Positions 54,125 to 63,109 of a stretch of 64,000 bases of DNA are shown here, one piece after another; positions within the stretch are counted from its first letter, which is position 1, and every line of letters begins with the position of its first letter. Source of the DNA: Candidatus Alcium sp. F082. Its GTDB lineage: Bacteria > Bacteroidota > Bacteroidia > Bacteroidales > F082. The notes beneath the pieces are model-generated. The model was not told where the DNA came from and did no database searches. It saw only the letters and a list, made by a program, of their open reading frames with translations. Location of the stretch: assembly GCA_001543395.1 (NCBI GenBank), contig LPNG01000007.1, positions 1 through 64,000 on the forward strand, written 5' to 3'. The position numbers were made by a program, and so were the translations under genes.

Positions 54125-55210
54125 TTACTTTGTAAATCTGATTTGCAAATTCAGTTTTATGTAGACATTATTATTCTTGCCACGATAAAGTGAACCATAA
54201 TTGTATCTGGTTCTACTGGGATTGTCCAATCGTGTATTATTGAAAAGATAATCTTCAACATCATTTCGGTTATAAAAGTGATAACAAACAATGTCTCCAT
54301 CCTTTTTTACTACCAAATATCCCCCATTGGCATCGTAGCGGCCAGTCCATTCTTTTGCGGGTGTCATTCCTAATGCTGCGTCAAGCAACAGTACTTTCAT
54401 TTTGTGTTCATAAAAAGCCTGGACATTATTCCCTGAATAATTAAAAGGATTCTGTTGTACGATAGCAGTAACGGCATCTCTTATTGATGATGAATTTGAA
54501 TAAGGCATGTTTACCCAGGCAAGACAATTGGCAATAAACTTAGGCATGCAAGTGTCGAGAAAAATGAGATTGTTTTTAAAAGTCTGATGTTCAATATCAT
54601 AGTATTTCAGTTTGCATCCCTTATCGACCAAGGCTTGCATTCGTGGTGTGTGGTCTTCAATTGCATTTATTTCTGTCAGTTCTTCGTCATTTAAGTTATG
54701 ACCGACAATTTGATATGTGATATTGGTTGGACCGCCAGGATTGAGCAATGTAGATGGGCTACCAAGCTGTGACTTAATGCTAAATCCCAATTCAGGTGTC
54801 ATATTAGTTCGCAAATCATGAATGACAATATGAATGTCAGCCTTGTCTTTTGACGGAGCTTTCAACTTAGTGCAGCCAATTTGCCCCATGAAGCTTTCGA
54901 TGTCTGGAATTTCAAAAGCTCGTTTATTGGTCTCTTTAATGGTATCCAACAATGATCTGGATTCCTCCATGAATTTGGCCATAGAAATTCTTGCAAATTC
55001 GTTGCCGTCTTCGTCAATAACAATAATGTTTTGCTTTGAATTTGGTTTATACTCGTAACGTTTGCTTTCTTCGCGGATGATATTAATAATTGGGTAATAT
55101 AAATCGAGCTTATTTAGGTTAGCATCACCAGCATAAACTCTACCTTCGCCTAGCAAGCGAAACAGTGTGTATATCTCGCTCCATTCGCCCTTGTTACCTG
55201 TTATTGCCAT
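54125..55210 (-). CDS. HpaII family type II restriction endonuclease
   Basis: 361 aa; NKGEWSEIYTLFRLLGEGRVYAGDANLNKLDLYYPIINIIREE; adjacent to m5C methyltransferase. Confidence 0.82.
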   Translation of the reverse strand: MAITGNKGEWSEIYTLFRLLGEGRVYAGDANLNKLDLYYPIINIIREESKRYEYKPNSKQNIIVIDEDGNEFARISMAKFMEESRSLLDTIKETNKRAFEIPDIESFMGQIGCTKLKAPSKDKADIHIVIHDLRTNMTPELGFSIKSQLGSPSTLLNPGGPTNITYQIVGHNLNDEELTEINAIEDHTPRMQALVDKGCKLKYYDIEHQTFKNNLIFLDTCMPKFIANCLAWVNMPYSNSSSIRDAVTAIVQQNPFNYSGNNVQAFYEHKMKVLLLDAALGMTPAKEWTGRYDANGGYLVVKKDGDIVCYHFYNRNDVEDYLFNNTRLDNPSRTRYNYGSLYRGKNNNVYIKLNLQIRFTK

Positions 55211-55220
55211 GTTGTTGGTT

Positions 55221-56579
55221 TTAAATAAGTTTAATCATTTTTAATTCTTTTTCAGCTGTTGCTTGTATTGCAGGAACAGCAACGGAATTTCCAAATTGTT
55301 TGTAAGCCGAAGCGTCAGCTACGACAATTCTAAAATTATCTGGAAAACCTTGTAAACGCGCCCATTCTCTTGGTGTCATTCTGCGAATTCCATCCCGATT
55401 GACCTCGCCTTTAATATTAGTTACTGGGGTAAAGTCTGTTAATCTTTTGTCAATGACAAGATTTCTTTCTCTGCCCATGCCACCCACAACAATTGCGTTG
55501 GCTACTCCATTAATATCAATTATTTCATAGCCAAAACCATGGCCAGCAGCTTCGTGTCTGGAGCGATGCCTTTTCAGGGTTTCTACATAAACATCAGATA
55601 AATAATACTTTACCGAGGGAACAGTCTTTTCCATTACATCTTTGAACTTAGGTCTATTATCTCCTGTGGTTTGGGGTTCTGGATACTTGAATTTGTTAAT
55701 ATCGACATGCAAGCTTTTCTTGAAGCCCAAAATATAGATTCTTTCACGATGTTGTGGAACTCCAAAGTCCATAGCATTGACAATCTGAGGTGGTACAACA
55801 TCATATCCGGCATCGTCTAAATGTTCTAAAATGGTTTTCAGGGTACGTCCTTTGTCGTGTATGGCCAATCCCTTTACGTTTTCCAAAAAGATAGCTTTTG
55901 GTTGGTGCTTTCTAAGAATGTCTTCGATTTCAAAAAATAATGTGCCACGTGTTTCATCCTTAAAACCAAGCCTTTTTCCAGCCAGCGAAAAAGCCTGACA
56001 TGGGAAACCGGCACATAACACATCAAACTTTTTTGGAATATATTGTTTTGTTGTAGGTTTGGTTATGTCTCCAAATGGCATTTCTCCATAGTTTGCCAAA
56101 TATGATTCTTGTGCCTTTACGTCAAATTCAGAGGAATACACACATTTTCCACCTAAATTTTGCATGGCAATTCTAAAACCACCTATACCAGCGAACAAAT
56201 CAATGAATGTAAAACGAGGCTCTTTGGGTCCTGGGAAGGGTACATTGAAGAATTCTTCAAACAAATTGTATTGTGTTGGAGATTCAGCAGCAGCCCAAAT
56301 ATCTTCATCGGTCAATTCTTCGATAAAGAGCTTTTGACGGGATTGTTTTCGTTCAAGAAATTCACGAATTGCTCCAACAATCTCTTCTTTTCTTTTTTTT
56401 GATAGTTTTTCGCTAGAATTATGCAAATAATGGCTTAATACGGCAATCTGGTTTTCGTATGAGGTTTCACCATATACTTTAATATGGTTTTTCTCGTCTA
56501 TTTCTTCAGGGAAATTTACCAAACTATGTCGATTCGTTTTGTTTTTGCTATTTGTTGTTTTACTGCTCATACTTAACAA
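55221..56579 (-). CDS. DNA (cytosine-5-)-methyltransferase
   Basis: 452 aa; FIDLFAGIGGFRIAMQNLGG, GFPCQAFSLAGKRLGF, LENVKGLAIHDKG, QFGNSVAVPAIQA. Confidence 0.95.
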   Translation of the reverse strand: MLSMSSKTTNSKNKTNRHSLVNFPEEIDEKNHIKVYGETSYENQIAVLSHYLHNSSEKLSKKRKEEIVGAIREFLERKQSRQKLFIEELTDEDIWAAAESPTQYNLFEEFFNVPFPGPKEPRFTFIDLFAGIGGFRIAMQNLGGKCVYSSEFDVKAQESYLANYGEMPFGDITKPTTKQYIPKKFDVLCAGFPCQAFSLAGKRLGFKDETRGTLFFEIEDILRKHQPKAIFLENVKGLAIHDKGRTLKTILEHLDDAGYDVVPPQIVNAMDFGVPQHRERIYILGFKKSLHVDINKFKYPEPQTTGDNRPKFKDVMEKTVPSVKYYLSDVYVETLKRHRSRHEAAGHGFGYEIIDINGVANAIVVGGMGRERNLVIDKRLTDFTPVTNIKGEVNRDGIRRMTPREWARLQGFPDNFRIVVADASAYKQFGNSVAVPAIQATAEKELKMIKLI

Positions 56580-56859
56580 TGCTTTTCATTAATTCATCTA
56601 TCGCCTCTGAGCATTCAGGAGCAATCTTCACATTAGGCATAAACACTTTTTCAATTGGATAATCCAAATGCTTGCAGATGGTATCAATTTGCTTGAGGGT
56701 GTATTTGTGGGAGTATTTGGGGTTTTCGATATTTCCTATTTGCCCACGTGAGATGCCCAATATCTCGCTTAATTTCGCCTGACTAATGCCTCTCTCCGTG
56801 CGAAGCTTCTTAATCGATTGAATTACTTTATCTTGGAAATCAACTTTTTCTGACTTCAT
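56560..56859 (-). CDS. XRE-type controller protein of the RM system
   Basis: IKKLRTERGISQAKLSEILGISRGQIGNIENPKYSHKYTLKQIDTICKHL; overlaps the methyltransferase start. Confidence 0.82.
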   Translation of the reverse strand: MKSEKVDFQDKVIQSIKKLRTERGISQAKLSEILGISRGQIGNIENPKYSHKYTLKQIDTICKHLDYPIEKVFMPNVKIAPECSEAIDELMKSIVKYEQ

Positions 56860-56865
56860 TTTTAT

Positions 56866-56923
56866 ACTCATTTTGAGTACAAAAATAGATGAAGCAAAAG
56901 GTTTTGCTGTACTCAATTTGAGT
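56866..56923 (-). promoter_or_regulatory. Paired C-box-like operators ACTCA-N3-TGAGT
   Basis: ACTCATTTTGAGT at 56866-56878 and ACTCAATTTGAGT at 56911-56923, 45 bp apart, upstream of the controller gene; GCAAAA-GG-TTTTGC in between. Confidence 0.7.
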
Positions 56924-56940
56924 GTGTTTGGCGTTTCCTC

Positions 56941-57057
56941 TCAAATCTTTTTGAGCAGTTCCTCAGTCCCAATCTCCATCCTGCTAAAAGCGAACCATTT
57001 CTTCCCCAAGACCTTCAGCGAGGCGCCGATATGATATACTGTGTCGTCGATGCAGAG
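56941..57057 (-). pseudogene. ORF6N/RhuM-type C-terminal fragment 1
   Basis: LCIDDTVYHIGASLKVLGKKWFAFSRMEIGTEELLKKI*. Confidence 0.65.
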
Positions 57058-57283
57058 TGAAAACAGTATGTGTTCAATTTTTCGGCAAAGCTTAACCTAT
57101 CCGAACCTTCGTGTTAAAGAATTTCGTTTTTTTTAACTCGTTTTGCGCAACAAGTTACATTTTTGTCGATTTTTCGACATGAACCGACTCAATAATTATT
57201 GGGTTATCTGATGGCTCGTATTTTCCAAACTCTATGAATAAATTCATGAGTTTTGTGTTGATATAAATCTTCTTCTTTGTCCC

Positions 57284-57398
57284 TTACATTTTCTCCCGCA
57301 GCCCTTCAGTCCCAATCTCCATCCGACTAAAAGCGAACCATTTCTTGCCCAAGTCCTTCAGCGAGGCGCTGATGTGATATACCGTGTCGTCGATGCAG
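57284..57398 (-). pseudogene. ORF6N/RhuM-type C-terminal fragment 2
   Basis: CIDDTVYHISASLKDLGKKWFAFSRMEIGTEGLREKM*; direct repeat of fragment 1. Confidence 0.65.
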
Positions 57399-57442
57399 TA
57401 TGTTCCAAAATGGAACTAACTGAATCCCCTTTCCGTTTAGGA

Positions 57443-57467
57443 GATAGCGGGTCAAGCCCGCTATGAC
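57443..57467. repeat. Intergenic REP-like palindrome
   Basis: GATAGCGGGTCAAGCCCGCTATGAC; same frame GAT-N-GCGGRTCAAGYCCGC-N-ATGAC as 32972-32996. Confidence 0.8.
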
Positions 57468-57620
57468 GGCAAGGGGCAGGACTGATGTCACCTGGGGGAG
57501 GGTGCGGAATGCTTCAAGTTTCGCAACCGGTCACAAATTGTGAGCAGTTCATCTGTCTCATCTTGAGACAATAGGAATCGAAACAGGATTTTCCATAATT
57601 TTGCCAAAAATTCCGCTCCA

Positions 57621-58058
57621 ATGTCCTGGCTTGAAAGTCTCGGTCTCTTGGGCCTGTTTTTGGGCACCTTCCTGGCGGCCACCATCGTGCCGTTCAGCTC
57701 CGACGCGCTGTATGTGGCTGTGCTTATGGCCACGCACAACCCTATCGGCTGCCTCGTCATCGGCACCTTGGGCAACTGGCTCGGAAGTGTCACCACCTAT
57801 TGGATCGGGCGCATCGGTCGTTGGGAATGGATTGAGCGGTGGTTCAAGGTGAGCCCGGAGGCCATGGAGCGTCAAAAAAAGAAAGTCGACCGCTACGGCA
57901 TCTGGCTCGCCCTGCTCGCCTGGGTGCCTTTCATCGGCGACGTTTTCACCCTCGCCCTCGGCTTTTTCAAAACCAAGCCCGTGGGAACCATACTCTTGCT
58001 CCTTGTCGGCAAGTTCCTCCGCTTCCTCGTTTGGAACTTTATTATTGGGGCGTTGTAG
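57621..58058 (+). CDS. YqaA family membrane protein (DedA/SNARE-associated-like)
   Basis: 145 aa; FLGTFLAATIVPFSSDALYVAVLMATHNP, GNWLGSVTTYWIGRIG. Confidence 0.87.
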   Translation: MSWLESLGLLGLFLGTFLAATIVPFSSDALYVAVLMATHNPIGCLVIGTLGNWLGSVTTYWIGRIGRWEWIERWFKVSPEAMERQKKKVDRYGIWLALLAWVPFIGDVFTLALGFFKTKPVGTILLLLVGKFLRFLVWNFIIGAL

Positions 58059-58087
58059 CTTTGAAATAGAGTTGAATGCATTTCTCT

Positions 58088-58130
58088 GCAGCCATAGATG
58101 CCCTCCCTACGGTCGGCATGACATGGCTGC
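58088..58130. repeat. Dispersed stem-loop element, intergenic copy
   Basis: GCAGCCAT-AGATGCCCTCCCTACGGTCGGCATGAC-ATGGCTGC; core matches 32405-32437. Confidence 0.75.
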
Positions 58131-58175
58131 TGGTGCCACGCGATAGGAAGACATACTTGTCAGACCATCCTAGTC

Positions 58176-58460
58176 TTATTCAATTGTCCTAATCTGATCC
58201 TTCAAGCATTGATAGTCAGACAGCAAATCATAAATGCCGTCTTCGCTCAAGACGCCGCGCTTGAGGTCCTTGGGCAGTTTGCCGGTTTCGTCTGCTTCGA
58301 AGTCCTTTCGCCACAGCGGCGAGTTGTAATAGGCCTCCAGCTTGGCGATGTCGTGTTCCAGCTCGGCGAAGTCCTTGAGGGCGGCTTCCAGCCGTTTGAC
58401 GACCTCCTCGCTTTTGTCGAAGAGGGATTCCATGTTTGTGATGCGTTCGATGCGTGTCAT
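58176..58460 (-). CDS. DUF4298 domain-containing protein
   Basis: 94 aa; ELEHDIAKLEAYYNSPLWRKDFEADETGKLPKDLKRGVLSEDGIYDLL. Confidence 0.85.
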   Translation of the reverse strand: MTRIERITNMESLFDKSEEVVKRLEAALKDFAELEHDIAKLEAYYNSPLWRKDFEADETGKLPKDLKRGVLSEDGIYDLLSDYQCLKDQIRTIE

Positions 58461-58568
58461 AATCAGCGGTTTTAGTGAGGCAAAAATACTGAATTTTGCG
58501 AAAAATCCACTTCAAATGTTCCACATTCAAATTAATTCCGTACTTTTGCAGCCCGATTTTTAGGCAGA

Positions 58569-59096
58569 ATGGAAAAGAAGAACGAATTCCTGATTCCGGT
58601 CAGCGGCCTTGCCCTTGGGAGTCATTCCTTTGAGTATGAGATCGATAACGATTTCTTCGCAGGGATGGATTACTCCGAAGTTCAGCAAGGAAAGGTGTCT
58701 GTCAAGGTCGACATCGACCGTCAGGAGACCATGCTGACGCTGCATTTCGACCTCAACGGTAGCGTGCGCGTGCCTTGCGACCGCTGCGCCGACGAGTTCG
58801 ACCAGCACATCGAGAGCCAGCAGGACTTCTTCCTCAAGTTGGGAACGGAGAATGCCGAAGAGTCGGACGACGTGGCTGTCGTTTCGCCCGATCTGAACGA
58901 ATACGACATCCGTCCCTTGGTGTACGAGTACATCATCCTCGCCATCCCGATGCACCGCGTGCATCCCGAAGGCCAGTGCAACCCCGCCGTGATTGAGATG
59001 CTCAACCGCGAGGAGGCACCCGCCGAAGAGGAAGAGACCGACACCATCGACCCGCGTTGGGCCGCTTTGAAAGACATAGATTTGAACGATAAATAA
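58569..59096 (+). CDS. DUF177 (YceD-like) protein
   Basis: 175 aa; VPCDRCADEFDQHI; directly upstream of rpmF. Confidence 0.88.
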   Translation: MEKKNEFLIPVSGLALGSHSFEYEIDNDFFAGMDYSEVQQGKVSVKVDIDRQETMLTLHFDLNGSVRVPCDRCADEFDQHIESQQDFFLKLGTENAEESDDVAVVSPDLNEYDIRPLVYEYIILAIPMHRVHPEGQCNPAVIEMLNREEAPAEEEETDTIDPRWAALKDIDLNDK

Positions 59097-59131
59097 ACAA
59101 TTGGTAATTAACTAGTTAAAATAACAAAGAA

Positions 59132-59317
59132 ATGGCACATCCTAAAAGAAGACAGTCTCATACCAGAGGCGCTAAGAGAAGAACACATTACAAGGCTGAA
59201 ACCCCGAACGTGACCATCGATCCTACCACTGGCACCATGCACGTGATGCACCGTGCTTACTACGTGGACGGCGACCTGTACTACAGAGGTCAGCTGGTCA
59301 TGGCCGCCAAGCAGTGA
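59132..59317 (+). CDS. rpmF: 50S ribosomal protein L32
   Basis: MAHPKRRQSHTRGAKRRTHYKAE. Confidence 0.95.
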   Translation: MAHPKRRQSHTRGAKRRTHYKAETPNVTIDPTTGTMHVMHRAYYVDGDLYYRGQLVMAAKQ

Positions 59318-59520
59318 TTGCTGGCGCGTGATCACGGCTCCAACGTGGACGGGAAAGGGTGATTTGTACCCTGATGGGATAAAAAATTGGAAAAAAATTC
59401 CAAAAAAATGTCCAAAAGTGTGCCGTGAATAAAAATAATGCTTATCTTTGCATCAGAATTTGATGCGAGAGCATTGAAAAACCAAATACGGATTTTTTTC
59501 ATAATCTTTATATTGTTTTT

Positions 59521-59553
59521 CCCCTCCTTTTTCCCCATCAGGAGGGGTTTTTT
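59521..59553 (+). terminator. Intrinsic terminator between rpmF and the aldehyde dehydrogenase
   Basis: CCCCTCC-TTTTTCCCCATCA-GGAGGGG-TTTTTTG. Confidence 0.8.
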
Positions 59554-59573
59554 GTTGATATAAAACAAGAGCC

Positions 59574-60947
59574 ATGCATTACAACACTTTGGAAGCCATA
59601 CAAGACCTGGTCACCCGTCAGCGCTGCTTCTTCCTTTCGCAGGCCACCAAGCCCGTCGACTGGCGCATCAAGCAGCTGAAGCAGCTGAAGACCGCCATCA
59701 TGGCGCATGAGGAAGATCTCTATCAGGCCCTCTGGACCGACCTTCACAAGTCGGAAGAGGAAGCCTATCTGACGGAGCTGAGCATTGTCATCAACGAGAT
59801 CGACTGTCATATCCGCCACCTGCGCCGCTGGGTGCGACCGGTGAGGGTGCACACCCCGTTGTATCTCTTCCCTTCTAAGAGCCGCGTCATCCGCGAGCCT
59901 AAGGGCTTGGCCCTTATCGTGGCACCGTGGAACTATCCTTTCAACTTGATGATGTGTCCGCTGGTGGGCGCCATCTCGGCAGGCTGCTGCGCTGTGCTGA
60001 AGCCCTCGCCCTATGCTCCCAACGTGGCTGATGTGATGGACCAGATCGTGAAGGAGACCTTCGAAGAACAGTATGTCGCCCTGGTACAGGGCCACCGTGA
60101 GGTGAACGCCATGCTGCTCGAGCAACATTTCGACCAGATCTTCTACACAGGCAGTCCCGCCGTGGGTAAGGTGGTGATGGCCGCCGCTGCCCGACACCTC
60201 ACCCCCGTGGTGCTCGAGTTGGGCGGCAAGAGCCCTTGTATCGTCGACCGTGATGCCAACCTCGACCTGACGGCCCACCGTCTGGCTTGGGGCAAGACCA
60301 TCAACGCGGGTCAGACCTGCATCGCCCCCGACTATCTGCTCGTGCACGAGTCGGTGAAGGAAGCCCTTGTGGAGCGGCTGATGGCCGACTTCGAGCGTTT
60401 CTATGGTCAAGACGCCGAGAAGAGCGACACCTTCTGCCGTATCATTACCGACAAACACTTCAACAGGCTCTCGGCCTATCTCAAGGAAGGCAAGATCCTC
60501 TGTGGGGGCAAGACTGATGCCACAGCGCGTTACATCCAGCCCACCTTGATCGAGGTGGAGCCCGAGATGCGTATCATGCAGGAGGAGATCTTCGGCCCCA
60601 TACTGCCTATCATGACCTTCAACGACATCAACGAGGTGATCACCTTCGTCAACGAACGTCCCAAGCCCTTGGCCTTGTATTACTTCGGTGGCAAAGCCCA
60701 GGCGCGTAAGGTGCTGTCGGCCACTACCTCGGGAGGCGCCTGCGTCAACGACACCGTCCTGCATGTCTCCAACCCCCGTCTGCCTTTCGGTGGCACGGGC
60801 AACAGCGGCATGGGACGCTATCACCGCAAAGAGAGTTTCCTGGCTTTCAGCAACAGCCGCTCCGTGCTCTGGTCGTCCGACAAGATCGACATGGCGATGA
60901 AATACCCACCTTATAAATATATAGGCATACTGAAAAAGTTCGTATGA
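59574..60947 (+). CDS. Aldehyde dehydrogenase (class 3-like)
   Basis: 457 aa; IVAPWNYPFNLMMCPLVGAISAGC, LELGGKSPCIVD, NAGQTCIAPDY. Confidence 0.94.
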   Translation: MHYNTLEAIQDLVTRQRCFFLSQATKPVDWRIKQLKQLKTAIMAHEEDLYQALWTDLHKSEEEAYLTELSIVINEIDCHIRHLRRWVRPVRVHTPLYLFPSKSRVIREPKGLALIVAPWNYPFNLMMCPLVGAISAGCCAVLKPSPYAPNVADVMDQIVKETFEEQYVALVQGHREVNAMLLEQHFDQIFYTGSPAVGKVVMAAAARHLTPVVLELGGKSPCIVDRDANLDLTAHRLAWGKTINAGQTCIAPDYLLVHESVKEALVERLMADFERFYGQDAEKSDTFCRIITDKHFNRLSAYLKEGKILCGGKTDATARYIQPTLIEVEPEMRIMQEEIFGPILPIMTFNDINEVITFVNERPKPLALYYFGGKAQARKVLSATTSGGACVNDTVLHVSNPRLPFGGTGNSGMGRYHRKESFLAFSNSRSVLWSSDKIDMAMKYPPYKYIGILKKFV

Positions 60948-60997
60948 TTTCCTAGCTTTGCATCCTCAATCGCATAAATCAACAAACACATAAAACC

Positions 60998-63095
60998 ATG
61001 AAAAAGACCTTATCCCTCATCGCATCATTGATGCTGACACTCATGGTGGCCCGCGCCGACGAAGGCATGTGGCTGCCTTATTCACTGAATGGCCAAAACC
61101 TCGCCGAGATGCAAGCCATGGGCTGCAAGCTCACGGCCGAGCAGATCTTCAGCTTCAACCAACCTAGCATCAAGGACGCCATCGTGCAATTCGGTGGCGG
61201 CTGCACGGGCGAGATCATCTCTCCCGAAGGCTTGCTGCTCACCAACCACCACTGTGGCTTGAGCTATGTGCAGAAGCACTCGTCCATCGAGCACGACTAC
61301 CTCACCGACGGCTTCTGGGCCAAGAGTAAGGGCGAGGAGCTGCCCAACGCAGGTCTCTCCGTCCTTTTCTTAAATAAGGTGGAAGACGTGACCGAAGCCG
61401 TGCTGAAAGGCGTCACCGCTCAAACCAGCGAGGCTGACCGCGAGGAACTTGTGGCAAAGAACGCCCGCCAACTCGAGAAAGACCGCAAGGGCGAACGCAA
61501 CGTGCGCATCGAAATCGTGCCTTTCTATAGCGGCAACCAATACATTCTCTTCGAGTACGACGAGTACAAGGACGTGCGCCTCGTGTGCTGCCCGCCTTGG
61601 GGCATCGGCAAGTTTGGCGCCGACACCGACAACTGGACCTGGCCGCGCCACAAGGGCGACTTCAACATCTTCCGTGTCTACACCGCTCCCGATGGTAGCC
61701 CCGCTGCATATTCGGAGAACAATATCCCTATGAAATCGAAGTGGTACCTGCCCATTAATTTAGGTGGCGTGAAGCCCGGCGACTATGCCATGATTCTCGG
61801 TTATCCTGGCTCGACCGACCGTTACTCTACTTCCTACACCGTGAAGAACGTCATCTATGAGGAAGGTCCTGCCATCATCGACTGCCGCACGACCAAGCTC
61901 GATAACTACCGCAAGCACATGGACGCCGACCAAGAGGTGTTCATCAAATATGCCTCCAAGCAGGCCAGCGTGTCGAACTACTGGAAATACTACATCGGTC
62001 AGGTGAAGCAGCTCAAGCGCAACCATGTGTATGAGCGCCGCCAAGCCCAAGAGGAAGATTTTGCCAGATGGGTTGGCGCCGATGCCGGCCGCAAAGCCGA
62101 ATATGGCGACATCTTCAAAGGCATTGTCAAGAAGTGGAACATCCTCGATGAGATTCAGAAATCTTTTGTTTACCACCGCGAGGCAGGCTGGAACGGAGGC
62201 GAGGCCATCGCCTTCAGCCGCAGGTTCATGCGTATCAATAAGATGTTTGAAGCCAAGGCCGACAAAGCCGACATTAAAGCCGAAGTCGAGAAGATGCAAC
62301 CCAGCGTGGATGCTTTCTTCATGGATTACAGCATGCCGCTTGACCAAGACGTGACCGCTGCCTTGCTCGGCTTGTTCTACAAGAACATCCCTGCCAAGCT
62401 CATGCCTAGCGAGGTTCTTCGCATCGGTTTGGAAAACAATGGCGATTTCAGCGCCTATGTGGCCAAGGCCTTCGAGAAGTCCATCTTCACCGACAAGGCC
62501 CGTCTCGAGAAATGGATGCAGAAGCCTAAAGCCCTGGACAAAGACCCGATCTTTGCCCTCACGACGAACATCATCGACTCGTATCAGACCTTGTACGCCC
62601 GTTATGAGGAAGCCCAAAACCTTGGCAACAAGGGTGAGCGTCTCTACATGAAGGGCTTGATGGAGATGCAGAGCGACCGCAACTTCTATCCCTTACAAGG
62701 CCGCCGATGCCGTCAACTACAACTACTACACCACCATGGACGGTGTGATGGCCAAGTACGTGCCCGGCAACTGGGAATTCGACATCCCGCAGGATGTTCG
62801 CGACCTCGTGGCCAAGAAGGACTATGGCCGTTATGCCAACGAAAACGGTGAGTTGGTCGTCAACTTCATCACCACCAACGATATCACGGGTGGTAACTCG
62901 GGCAGTCCCGTCATCGACGGCGAGGGCAACCTTATCGGCTTGGCCTTCGACGGCAACTGGGAGGCCATGAGCGGCGACCTCAGCTTCGAGAACAAGGTGC
63001 AGCGCACCATCTGCATGGACGCCCGCTACCTGCTCTGGTGCATCGAGAAGGTGGGCAAGTGCGACAACATCATCAAGGAATTGGTGATCAAATAA
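60998..63095 (+). pseudogene. S46 family peptidase (DPP7/DPP11-like) interrupted by a frameshift/deletion near 62690
   Basis: MWLPYSLNGQNLAEMQAMGCKLTAEQIFSFNQPSIKDAIVQFGGGCTGEIISPEGLLLTNHHCGL; catalytic Ser segment ITGGNSGSPVIDG is in another frame (62736-63095). Confidence 0.8.
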
Positions 63096-63109
63096 GAAAA
63101 GCCTCTCCT

